Shown here piece by piece: positions 10,403 through 20,514 of a DNA stretch of 64,000 nucleotides. The translations under genes were made by a program, and so were the position numbers. Origin of the DNA: Pomphorhynchus laevis (lineage: Eukaryota > Acanthocephala > Palaeacanthocephala > Echinorhynchida > Pomphorhynchidae); NCBI GenBank assembly GCA_012934845.2, contig WNNJ02002111.1, forward strand, positions 38,297-102,296, written 5' to 3'. The stretch's first letter is position 1; every line of letters starts with the position of its first letter. A model generated the notes under the pieces. That model did no database searches. It was not told the origin of the DNA and saw only the letters and a program-made list of their open reading frames with translations.

Positions 10403-10795
10403 TATTAGAACAAGATAATTGATAATCAAATTTCATCAGAGGAAATACGTAACTAGCATGTATTTGGAATCGCTGATATGTTATTTAAATGAAGAGAGTA
10501 AACGAAAAAGAAGCTGCTTAGATGTAATAGCATCATTTGAATAAATAATATATTTTGTATTAGAATAAGATACTAGATAGTCAAATTTCATGAGATGATA
10601 TACGTCATCAGCATTTATTTGGCTTTGCTGCTATGTTGTGTCGAGGAAAAAGAGCCGAAACATGACAGCATAGTAGTTATTCCTGATAACCTCTAATCTT
10701 TATTCTTATATATCGTCAATTATTGATTATATAATTCATAAAAATTAATTTTTATTTTAAATTAAAATTTTAATTTTAAACTTGATATAAATATA
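10403..10795 (+). repeat. Penelope-like 3' region with two terminus motifs
   Basis: After the RT stop there are two successive copies of the terminus family, one degenerate (about 10403-10530) and one well preserved (about 10546-10720), followed by an AT-rich tail (TTCATAAAAATTAATTTTTA) that matches the array at 45.6-48.3 kb in reverse orientation. Confidence 0.6.
10621..10676 (+). ncRNA. Candidate pseudoknot RNA in element terminus
   Basis: GGCTTT (10621-10626) pairs with AGAGCC (10651-10656), and CTGCTATG (10628-10635) pairs with CATAGTAG (10669-10676). The two helices interlock, giving an H-type pseudoknot. In other copies the first helix is GGCCCC/GGGGCC, so base changes on both strands keep pairing. 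It is not a hammerhead, and an HDV-type fold could not be completed. Confidence 0.55.
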
Positions 10796-11202
10796 AATTG
10801 TATAAAATACATTAATTAACAAAATATGTTAATGTGGGACATTAAAAATTTTAACGATTCAACATTCTCAGTGTAATAAAACCATTCAGATATAATTATG
10901 CTCTTCAGGTAATAAACTGAAATATAAAAAGTATATTATAAAATTAAATCACATTTCAAACCACTCAGAGATATCACTTAATTTCTAACCACTCAGAGAT
11001 AGTTATGCTGTTAAGGTCATAAGCTGAAATATACAAAGTATCGTAAAAAAATAATCACATTTCAAAATATAAAAAGTGTTATAAAACTAAATCACATGTC
11101 AAAAGTGTAATGCTATGAAATATTTGTATGAAAAATAATAATATGCTTGAACGTCGATAATGTGAAATTGAAGTAAAATTTGAAATAAAAAACCAATTTA
11201 AA

Positions 11203-11640
11203 CAATTACACGACTCCAGATTCTAAATGTAGAGTAATATAGAGTTAAATTCACTGTCTTCTTTCCAAACTTTTATTTTGTAATAAGGGCCTCCGTGCAT
11301 ACCATTTTTTTGGATCCCTAGCATTGAACCGTCTTCCGTTGGCAATCGCTCATATTCCTCATTTCGCACCTCAAACAGCTCCTTTCATTCCAACTCCTCC
11401 CCAGCTGCACTGACCTTATCTTTCGTTATTTCGCATCGGTCCTTCTGGCGTCTATATCTTGCCCATTAAAATCAAAATTCATTGTCGGTAATGCTAACGA
11501 TAAACCTGATATAATGCATCCTTTACACATTTCTTGCAAATGTACAGTACTGAATTTAATTTTCTTTTTTATTTTTATTTATTGGTATACCTCAGTCCAC
11601 ATTTGCCACATAAATTCTATTCTCTAATTTAAATAAGTGT
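11203..11640 (+). repeat. CR1-like LINE 3' end, repeat unit copy 1
   Basis: The unit starts CGACTCCAGATTCTAAATGT and ends near ATAAGTGTGTCAA. In the middle one frame reads a CR1/L2-type ORF2 C-terminus (ALNRLPLAFAHI; FRTFKQLLSIQLL), broken by frameshifts and followed by a 3' UTR with TGCAAATGTACAGTACTGAA and CCACATTTGCCACATAAA. Two further copies share both boundaries, which is unusual for random 5' truncation. Confidence 0.7.
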
Positions 11641-11810
11641 GTCAAATAGTTAAAAGCACATCCTCAATTAGAGATAATTTATTATAAAATTATAATTACA
11701 ATTTAATATAATTAATTAAAAGAGGCAATTTAATTGTTGTATTCAGATATTAACAATTTGTGATTAAATAAATTAAATTTGTGATTCTTATTAAAATATA
11801 TCTTATTTAG

Positions 11811-12147
11811 TGTACCACAAAGTCCTCTTGGGGTCATTCTTCGCAGTAAAAAGTCTAGAAATCGCATAAATAAGAGATTCAACAAGTATTGCGAATTACG
11901 AACGCCGCCAATGAAAAAGGTATATCTGAGCACACCATTTGAATGCAATAATTACTTGAATAGCAGAGAAAAGCATTTCCAAAAGATAAAATCCGGTTGG
12001 TATCCCGAATCGCCAACAAAATTCAAAAATGAAATAAAGAGCAAAGAATGTTATGTGCTTCTTTCTTCATCAGAAGTTGATAAATATTTGAACGGAATTC
12101 GACTGAGAAGTCAGTCGAAAAAGGTTTCCGTTAATGAAGATGAATAG
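11811..12147 (+). CDS. Possible terminal exon, protein unknown
   Basis: An open frame runs from a splice-acceptor-like ATATCTTATTTAG (ending at 11810) to a stop at 12145-12147, about 111 codons. The peptide is hydrophilic and rich in Lys, Ser and Arg (KKSRNRINKRFNKYC early; SSSEVDKYLNGI late) and does not look like any retroelement in the window. An internal ATG at 11911 gives a 78-residue version. I do not recognise the family. The neighbours on both sides are CR1-like repeats, so upstream exons, if any, are not obvious. Confidence 0.35.
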
Positions 12148-12299
12148 AACATGATAATTAATACATTTTTGAAACTTTAAGATTTTTATGGATAAAATTG
12201 TTTATAAAGAATATTTTACATTTTTATGACTCTACATTTCTGCACTTGCAGGTAAATATATAATCATGTGATCTGTTATATTGGCCAAGCATTTTTCAA

Positions 12300-12805
12300 C
12301 GCGTCAGAATTCGCTATTTCTTGTTTTTCGTTTCAGTGCATACAACTCACCATCCTATATTAAACTTCTTTCCTCAACTCAGTTCATATTTCTTCTTTAA
12401 CTCTACTATCCAGTCATACATGTCTCTTAGCCATTCCTAGATATTGCACTAATTATGGCTTCCGCGCATAACATTTTCTAGATCCCTAGCATTGAACCGC
12501 CTTTCGTTGGCATTCGTTCATATTCCTCATTTCGCACCTTTAAACAGCTCCTTTCAATCCAACTCCTCCTCAGCTGTACTGACCTTATCTTTCGTTATTT
12601 CACATCGGTCCTTCTGGCATATATACCTTGCCAATTAAAATCAAAATTCATTGTCGGTAATGCTAACGATAAACCTAACACATTGCATCCTTTACACATT
12701 TCTTGCAAATGTACAGTACTGAATATAATGTTCTTTTTATTTTTATTTATTGGTGGACCTGTATATGGCTCAATCCACATTTGCCACATAAATAAATTCT
12801 ATTTC
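12300..12805 (+). repeat. CR1-like LINE 3' end, longer truncated copy
   Basis: This copy reaches further 5' into the ORF2 C-terminal region than its neighbours and lacks their CGACTCCAG boundary. It carries the same FRTFKQLLSIQLL-like end, 3' UTR and CCACATTTGCCACATAAA tail. Several frameshifts interrupt the coding part. Confidence 0.65.
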
Positions 12806-12830
12806 ATTAAAATAAAATAAGAATTTCAAC

Positions 12831-13275
12831 AATTACAAATCGACTCCAGATTCTAAATGTAAAGTAATGAAGAGTAAATTCACTGTTTTCTTTCCAAACT
12901 TTTATTTTTTAATTATGGCCTCCGCGCATACCATTTTCTGTATCCCTAGCATTGAACCGTCTTCCGTTGGCATTTGCTCATATTCTTCATTTCGCACCTT
13001 TAAACAGCTCCTTTCAATCCAACTCCTCCCCCAGCTGCACTGACCTTATCTTTCGTTATTTCGCATCGGTCCTTCTGGCGTCTATATCTTGCCCATTAAA
13101 ATCAAAATTCATTGTCGGTAATGCTAACGATAAACCTGATATAATGCATCCTTTACACATTTCTTGCAAATGTACAGTACTGAATTTAATTTTCTTTTTT
13201 ATTTTTATTTATTGGTATACCTCAGTCCACATTTGCCACATAAATTATATTCTTTAATTTAAATAAGTGTGTCAA
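12831..13275 (+). repeat. CR1-like LINE 3' end, repeat unit copy 2
   Basis: It has the same boundaries as the unit at 11203 (CGACTCCAGATTCTAAATGT to ATAAGTGTGTCAA). A 101-codon open frame at 12952-13257 (NRLPLAFAHILHF...) is a read-through of the CR1 C-terminus into its 3' UTR and not a gene. Confidence 0.7.
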
Positions 13276-13299
13276 CAATTATTAAAATTGAAATTATTA

Positions 13300-15475
13300 A
13301 AAATTTGTTGCAGTAAAAGTACAATGCAAGTGTGCACCTCGGAGCTTCAAATGATTCAACAAATGTACTATAATTCTTGCAAAAAAGAAGTTGGAACAGA
13401 CGAAATTGATGGTAAAACTTCGGTTTCCGCAGAAGACAATGTCAGTAAGGTTTGTTTTTTTCTCTGGGTGAGGGGGTACTCCCCCAATCCCAAAACTAAA
13501 TAATCTAGCGATTGTCACGCTGACTCAGCCATAAGCGAGAAACAACCTGTTCAGAATCTTTCTAAAAAATATGCTGCAAAATACGAAAATCGAATCATAT
13601 TTCATTCAGTAATATTTTTCGAATCAGAGATTAAGGTCTCATTTGTATCACCAGATATTCTTGATGAGTATGTTGCTTTATTTTATGAAAATTTTAAAGA
13701 CCTCGGAACAATAAATGTTAAACCTATTATGGCATCTTTAAAAATTTCGAATTTACCAACCCACCTGGATGATTAAGATTTCGCGGAATTAAAGTCTAAA
13801 TTCAAACTATTAACCCTACGTCCACCCATAGGGAAGAGTGGACATCCCTTACCGATAAGTTTCGGCTCGGCTATAATTGTTCATGCCAAAATTCTAGATA
13901 AGTCTAACGCAAACCACGTTATGGGGTTTAATCTAAAGTTCGAAGTTATATCAATGGATAATTTCACTTATCCACACTGCAACCAGTGCCACGCTTGGGG
14001 ACACTGGTCCTCTAGCTGCTCCTTACCCAAGAGCTATGGTATATGTGGCTTGGGCCATAGTCTTGAGTCAGGGGAGAGATGCATGTCTCCCCATTGTGCT
14101 CTAATTGCGGAAGTGCCCTCCCCGCCTGGTCACGCAAGTGTCCTGAATTTAGAGCTTAAAAAATTCTTTCTCAATTAACAATCGACAGATTGCCGCATAA
14201 AAAAGACAATTCTTTTTCCAATGTTGCCGCGAGAATGTCTGATACAGAGCTTTGGATAATCACTGATAGCAAGATTCAAGCAGCTTTAAAACGTATAAAA
14301 GATCTGTTTTCGGCCTTGGCTACGGACTTTACGCCTCGCCTCAAATTACAAAGGAAGCAATTGCAGAATCCGAGAAAAGGGGGCCTCGGCTCACGCCGTC
14401 CCCCCCATAAAGATTGGAAAGCTTCAAAAGCGGGAAAAAAGGCCTCCATGAAAATGAAGATAATGCCCGTGGGCAAGTGCCCACTCTGGATGGCGCTAGT
14501 GGTGGAGGGGTAATCCTTCCCCCTTTAGCTTTATCTAGGGTTAAGGTAATCCCACCCAACTAACTAAACACAATGCAGAGTACTCGTGAGCCTTTTTCAC
14601 TGAATATTCTTCAGTGGAATTCGGGAGGAGCTTCTGCCCTTAGACTTCTATCTGGTAGAGATGCAGATGTTATAATCCTCCAGGATACGCGGTCTATTCG
14701 TCTCCCCCAAGACAGTACTCTATTCATCCCTAAGAACATGTGTTCCCACTATACTCCGTACATAATCCCACCTCACTCCTCTTCATCTCAAGGTATTTAA
14801 ACTTAGATAAATGCTCCCTAAGATCGTCCCGTTTTCTAAACTATTCTTGTCCAGCCATGTTTTGTTTAGTAGGTTCACTCTGAAAGAACGGTAAACGCCT
14901 CATTCTAGCCAATGTCTACATCCGTCCACGGGAGATTCACAAGAACCGTGACCTCCTATATAGGATCATCGATAGCGGCTATAACATGGTACTTGGTGAC
15001 TTCAACGACAGAACTGGTCGTTGGATTAATGCAGCACTTCGCAGAGCCAGGAACGGTTATCTTATTCACAGATGCTGGGCCCTGAAGCGGGCCCAGCATC
15101 TGTCATTGAAAGTGAAAACTCAGTTGCGCCTCTGGGGCACTAGGGCTATCTCAGGATTAGTCTTCTTTTCTAGAGGACGGTCTCCAGAACAAAGGCTAAG
15201 GTTTCTTAAACTGCTCATCTCGCGTTTACACAGCATAGTCCGCCTCGATTCGACTCTTCGGGAAGGGGTTAAAGACTCCGGGTGGTTCAGTCGAATGGCG
15301 TCGTGGTGGATTGGCTGTGAGTCTCAGATCGTAAAGGACCTGAGGTCGTGAAGAGAGAAGACTTTACAGTTGTTATGACGATGAACCTTCGATTTGACTT
15401 GTCTTTTTAACTGTCATTGACATTATTTATTCACTCTACTCTATGTATCACTTTATTAAGAAAATCTTTATTATT
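13300..15475 (+). mobile_element. Jockey/I-like LINE, copy A, internally deleted
   Basis: ORF1 (about 13324-14515) has an RNA-binding region (SLKISNLPTHLDD) and CCHC knuckles beginning CNQCHAWGHWSSSC, then a second and third knuckle in degraded form. ORF2 begins at 14573 with the endonuclease signature LNILQWNSGGASALRLLSGR and reaches GDFNDRTGRWINAALRRARN. It then jumps at about 15065 straight to the C-terminal tail (WALKRAQHLSL ... RLRFLKLLISRLHS) ending at 15351, so about 2 kb of reverse transcriptase is missing. ORF1 carries several stops and frameshifts. The 3' end resembles those of copies D and E (TTATTAAGAAAATCTTTATT). Confidence 0.75.
15069..15102. repeat. Perfect 14-bp inverted repeat at LINE deletion junction
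   Basis: CAGATGCTGGGCCC (15069-15082) and its exact complement (15089-15102) are separated by TGAAGC. The other LINE copies have only an imperfect version here (for example TGGGCTCTGAAACGGGCCCAG). The palindrome was therefore perfected in this copy, exactly where the deletion lies. Confidence 0.8.
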
Positions 15476-15589
15476 ATAAGTTAAAAATAATTGCATATTG
15501 AAATTCTCCGTTTAAATTTATTTGTAAATTTATTTTGTCGCAGTAAATTTGAAAACCAAAATAGGAAATCGACTTACAAATTAATAGAA

Positions 15590-16032
15590 TTACAAATCGA
15601 CTCCAGGTTCTAAATGTAGAGTAATATAGAGTTAAATTCAATGTTTTCTTTTTAAACTTTTATTTTTTAATAAGGGCCTCAGCGCATACAATTTTCTGTA
15701 TCCCTAGCATTGAACCGTCTTCCGTTGGCATTTGCTCATATTCTTCATTTCGCACCTTTAAACAGCTCCTTTCAATCCAACTCCTCCCCCAGCTGCACTG
15801 ACCTTATCTTTCGTTATTTCACATCGGTCCTTTTGGCGTCTATATCTTGCCCATTAAAATCAAAATTCATTGTCGGTAATGCTAACGATAAACCTGATAT
15901 ATTGCATTCTTTACACATTTCTTGCAAATGTACAGTACTGAATTTAATTTTCTTTTTTATTTTTATTTATCGGTATACCTCAGTCCACATTTGCCACATA
16001 AATTCTATTCTCTAATTTAAATAAGTGTGTCA
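15590..16032 (+). repeat. CR1-like LINE 3' end, repeat unit copy 3
   Basis: Same unit as at 11203 and 12831, from CGACTCCAGGTTCTAAATGT to ATAAGTGTGTCAA. It sits just downstream of LINE copy A. A short flanking segment (TAAAAATAATTGCATATT ... GTCGCAGTAAATTTGAAAAC) occurs on both sides of it, at about 15484-15560 and 16034-16100, suggesting that the unit was inserted or duplicated with its flank. Confidence 0.7.
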
Positions 16033-16299
16033 ACTAATTAAAAATAATTGCATATTCAAATTCTTGTAAATTTATTCTGTCGCAGTAAATTTGAAAACGT
16101 AAGATATTAAAAATAATATTCTGCTTTATTTTTAAATTAAATAATTTCAAGAATTAGAATGTCAATATACTATTTAACAATAATTTCATAATCAAATTCT
16201 TACTTTAAATCCATATTATACGGTACCACATATAGATGCGGTAAATTTGAAAATCAAAAATTGAAAACTTAAGATATAAAATATATTATTATGATTTGT

Positions 16300-16870
16300 T
16301 ACTAAATTAGAGCTGGATCAATTATTTAATGCAGATCCAATGGAATTATCAAAAATTCTTTATTTATAAAGAATTATTCGAGCTGGCTCAATTATTTGAT
16401 CCATCTCCAATAACTTTTTATAAATTTAATAAATTTAAAAACTTATAAATTTTTAGTAAATTTAAATTTATATATTAATTCTTGACAATGTACAGTACTA
16501 AAGTTGATTTTTCTAAAAGCCTTTAACAAATTGATTTAATATTGTGCATCTATAGTTCCATTTTCTTGGTAAAATTGGCTGATTTTATAAAATAATCTTA
16601 GTATTTACGTTCGATATATTTATAAGAATATTCATCCAGTATGTTTATCCAGTATTTATTCAATATTTTAAATATTTAATACTGATCCATTATTGATAAA
16701 GAATTATTAGAGCTGGATCAATTATTTGATCCAGGTCCAATAACTTTTTATAAATTTTATTTGGTAAATTTAATATTATATATTAAATTTTTGCCAATGT
16801 ACATACTGAAGTTGATTTTTTTTATTAGTGGACCACATTTGCCACATAAAATATATTATATTCTAAATTA
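16300..16870 (+). repeat. Tandem non-autonomous repeats with CR1-like tail
   Basis: Two related units (about 16305-16510 and 16680-16870) start with GAGCTGGATCAATTATTT and a short hairpin (GGATC..GATCC), contain no LINE coding sequence, and finish with the tail motif AATGTACAGTACTGAAGTTG; the second also has CCACATTTGCCACATAAA. The tail is the same as in the CR1-like copies. This is what a SINE or deletion derivative using the LINE 3' end would look like. Partial heads recur near 22745 and 46465. Confidence 0.55.
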
Positions 16871-16874
16871 TATT

Positions 16875-17385
16875 CTATTCTGTCATTTTAGCTCACTAAA
16901 CTCAACTCTTTAACATTTAATTTAAAATTTCATAATTTAAATATCAAAGTTTTCAGTTTACATTTAAATCACAATTCTATCACATTTACTAAAATATTGA
17001 TTAATCGATTGGCTGAAATAGATGTGGCTGGCATAAAAATGATAGCCTACGTATCCAACGATATTTTTTCTATTTTTATAGTCTTACAAATTATTTGAAA
17101 TGCAGGTGGGCTATAGCAAAATATTCTAAAATAAAAAAATCATTTATCGTCCAGATTACAGATAATTTAATCAAATTGTGACCAACCACAATATGATCCA
17201 TTAGAATTTAAAAAAGCGAAATGATTCGAAGATGAATCTAATTGGGATAATCAATAGCAACTATATGATTACTGAGTTTAATGACTGACAATAATTACTG
17301 ATTTTAATTTCGTTTTCAAAATAACATGTTATAATAGAATATTATATGGAATAGTATATATTGTATTTGATGAAATGTCTTATTT
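16875..17385. other. Intergenic, no gene recognised
   Basis: AT-rich DNA without an open frame or repeat that I can name, up to the rearranged LINE fragment. Confidence 0.4.
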
Positions 17386-17386
17386 G

Positions 17387-18640
17387 GAAATGCGGTCAAA
17401 TGCAGCAGAAGAATCAAGAAAGACAGCTACAGCAAGCTGATGACTGTTATCTTGACAAACTAATGCACTTCACCTATTGCTGAATGGACCAAGCAATTTT
17501 TTACGTACCCATAAATAAAATGTATGCTATTCAAATAAAATGACATGTAATGATAAAATGACATGTAATGATGTGAGTTTTCTGCAATATAATTTAAATA
17601 ATTTAAACACATGCGATTTAGAGGAGTTGAGAACAAGATTGGAAATGGGTAGCTGGTCTTTTAAATTTAAAAATAAAAGGCTGATGTCATAGACTACATC
17701 TTTGCACCTGAGTCCAGAGAACAGGGCTGTGGTATCATCAGCGTATATTACAAGATGTGGATCGCATTTAAATTTTTTGTAGAGTATAATGGAGGCAGCA
17801 AGATACAAGATTGAAGAAAGTGGGGATCCTTGAGGCACACCCTTAATAGGGTAGAACTGATGTGCATCAAGGTCGTCTTTATATAAGAATCGTTTGGACA
17901 CAACAATATTTCCACCCTTTAACAATTCTCGCAGGCAACCCAAGGTACCTGAGAGAAGAGATAATAAAAGGAATGGAAATGCGGTCAAATGCAGCAGAAA
18001 AATCAAGAAAGACAGCTACAGCAAGCTGATGACTGTTATCTTGACAAACTGATGCACTTCACCTATTGCTGAATGGACCGAACGATCTTTTACGTACCAA
18101 TGAAAATCTGATGGGATTAAATTTCATCTACTCAAGTGGTCGCGGATTTTACGTGCAATCGCTTTTTCATAGATGGAAATGAGGGAGTTTTGAATTGAAA
18201 TGGGTCGCAGATATTTAGGACATGAAGTCGATTTCTTTTTGGGTAAAAGCACACGTCGGCTAATATTTATGGCAGCAATATCGGATAGGAAGGCTAATAG
18301 CATTGTGATGGCGACCTCCTTTCTATGACTGCCTGTCAAAAGCTGGCAGACCCGAGGGGAGAGTGGCGCGTGGGCTTTGGAAGTGGCCGGAAGTGGTCCC
18401 CAGGAGTTTAGAATATCTGTGCAGATAGATCCCTACTCCTGAAGTCACACCAAGGCGGGATTTAGTGGCTCCGTAATTATGTAAGGATAGTAACTCTTCT
18501 AAAACTTTTTCAAGGCCTATGCTACCAATTCAAACCAAGGCTCTATCCTATCAGCAGACAAATTTTTCCTTCTTGAATATCTTCCAAAATGAAGACTAAG
18601 AAAAGTTAAAACGAGCAATGCTCGCCCTATCCTTACTCAG
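17387..18640 (-). mobile_element. Jockey/I-like LINE, copy F, rearranged RT fragment
   Basis: On the minus strand this encodes part of the reverse transcriptase: LRPISIQNSLISIYEKAIAR (about 18130-18240), then YPIKGVPQGSPLSSILYLAA and the catalytic YADDTTALFSG (about 17720-17860). A 125-bp segment is present twice in the same orientation, at about 17387-17515 and 17972-18100, so the copy has a local duplication. A 47-bp stretch at 17560-17606 does not belong to the LINE and recurs at 18950-18996. The 5' half and the 3' end of the element are missing. Confidence 0.7.
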
Positions 18641-18762
18641 CTGGAATATATAGTGTTATAAATTGATAGTTCACTCATATGTGTTAATTATTAATTGAAC
18701 AAAATTGAGTGAAAATAATTTTTTTTAATTTTCAAACAAATTTATCAAATTTATGAAGCCTC

Positions 18763-19130
18763 TTACAATAAAAACCAAAATTGATGATAAAGAAGGTATA
18801 TATAATGAATAACTTTCAAATACATTTCAAATAATGAAATTTTACGAATGCCAGAATCTTTGAAATAATTTAAAAACAATGTTTTGGAGTGCATATGATA
18901 ATTCCTAACAAAGTTATTTAATAATTTTAAATAACGAAAATTTACGTATTGACATGTAATGATGTGAGTTTTCTGCAATATAATTTAAATAATTTAATAG
19001 ATACATATTTTAAACTAGATTAATGTAAAAATAACATAAAGCAGAAAATTATTAAATATATAAATCAACACATTAATATTAAAAATAAGTTTAAACTCTT
19101 AAGCGGAAAATCTTTATGGATGGATAATAA
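18763..19130 (+). mobile_element. Penelope-like RT fragment
   Basis: A decayed piece corresponding to the NKTKIDDKEG... region followed by the C-terminal KLGYYKNNIKQ / SLWMDNK segment (19060-19130). It contains the 47-bp patch shared with the neighbouring LINE fragment (18950-18996). The order relative to the next RT copy is the same as at 9-10 kb. Confidence 0.5.
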
Positions 19131-19290
19131 ATAATATACTTTGTATTAGAATAAGATACTAGATAGTTTTATCAGAGGAAATACATCATTAGCATGTATT
19201 TAGCCCCGCTGCTATGTTGGGTAGCCCCGCTGCTATGTTTTGTTAAGAAATTAGGAGTTAGAGGCCGAAACCTAAAACTATAAGCTATAT
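19131..19290 (+). repeat. Penelope-like terminus motif
   Basis: Counterpart of 9785-9905, between two RT copies. It contains a short internal duplication of GCCCCGCTGCTATGTT. Pairing of the second helix is not preserved. Confidence 0.45.
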
Positions 19291-19296
19291 AAATAT

Positions 19297-19785
19297 ATGA
19301 AATATATGCTTCGATACATTGATGATATATGTGTATTTAATTCTAATAATTTATATTCAATTAGTGAACAAATTTATCCAAAAAGCCTCATTTTTAACAA
19401 AACCAATATTAATGATAAAGAAGGTGTATATCTAGATATGAACATTAAATTAACATTAACTAAAACTACTATTAATTTATATCGTAAAGATGACATATTT
19501 AAATTTACAAGAAACATATTTTTGCATGAGCATTCATGCATACCATATAATATAAAATATAATACATTAAATAATGAAATTTTAAGAATTGCAACAATAT
19601 GTAATGATATTGGCTTTATTCAAAATCATTTAAATAATTTAATAGATACATATTTTAAACTAGGTTACTATAAAAATAACATCAAGCAGAAAATAGTAAA
19701 ATATATAAATCAACACAATAATATTAAAAATAAATTTAAACTCTTAAGCATAAAATCTTTATGGATGGATAATAAATATATTTAG
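19297..19785 (+). mobile_element. Penelope-like (tentative) reverse transcriptase
   Basis: An open frame of 162 codons starts MKYMLRYIDDICVFN and is nearly identical to the frame at 9917, differing by a few substitutions and one extra codon (NDKEGVYLDM against DDKGVYLDM). It ends LWMDNKYI. The high identity and identical downstream structure indicate a recent duplication or paired insertion. The frame lacks the RT motifs upstream of YxDD, so it is a C-terminal fragment unless joined to upstream sequence. Confidence 0.6.
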
Positions 19786-20175
19786 TATTAGAACAAGATA
19801 ATTGATAATCAAATTTCATCAGAGGAAATACGTAACTAGCATGTATTTGGAATCGCTGATATGTTATTTAAATGAAGAGAGTAAACGAAAAAGAAGCTGC
19901 TTAGATGTAATAGCATCATTTGAATAAATAATATATTTTGTATTAGAATAAGATACTAGATAGTCAAATTTCATGAGATGATATACGTCATCAGCATTTA
20001 TTTGGCTTTGCTGCTATGTTGTGTCGAGGAAAAGGAGCCGAAACATGACAGCATAGTAGTTATTCCTGATAACCTCTAATCTTTATTCTTATATATCGTC
20101 AATTATTGATTATATAATTCATAAAAATTAATTTTTATTTTGAATTAATATTTTAATTTTAAACTTGATTTAAAC
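19786..20175 (+). repeat. Penelope-like 3' region with two terminus motifs
   Basis: Nearly identical to 10403-10795. The preserved pseudoknot is at 20004-20059: GGCTTT/GGAGCC and CTGCTATG/CATAGTAG. A further short RT-like scrap (YLDKNIKLT-like) lies at about 20262-20330. Confidence 0.6.
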
Positions 20176-20376
20176 ATAAATTGTATAATAATATGATAAT
20201 AATTTAATACTAATAAATCATAAAATCGTAAAATTATAAATCAACAAAATATTATCATAATGGAAAATGTATTTGTCTAGATAAAAACATTAAATTAACA
20301 TCAATTTAAACTATTATTAATTTACTTGATTATAAGTTACTAGATTATCAGATATCATTAGACGAGAAATAGTCAT

Positions 20377-20382
20377 TTTATT
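20377..20382 (-). terminator. Candidate polyadenylation signal of PIGQ
   Basis: AATAAA on the minus strand, about 133 nt downstream of the PIGQ stop codon. In AT-rich DNA this hexamer is common, so only its position supports it. Confidence 0.35.
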
Positions 20383-20514
20383 TAAAACATTTGATATTAA
20401 AGTTGTAAAATTTATAAAAGTTCAAACACCTAAAATCGCTCCCATGTTACATAAGTTTCAAACTTTTAAATGTTTTGTAGAAATTAACGGCAACGGGTTG
20501 CTATAAGAAAGAAG

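Noticed and set aside
10403-10545. Hammerhead in the first, degenerate Penelope-like terminus
   Set aside because: Neither a CTGATGA box nor a matching stem II with GAAA could be found on either strand.
10621-10676. HDV-like ribozyme reading of the pseudoknot
   Set aside because: The order of the first two helices would fit P1 and P2, but no P3 hairpin, no P4 and no clear catalytic C segment could be found.
12952-13257. 101-codon ORF, also present at 15710-16015
   Set aside because: It is a read-through of a CR1-like C-terminus into its 3' UTR, in repeat units; not a host protein.
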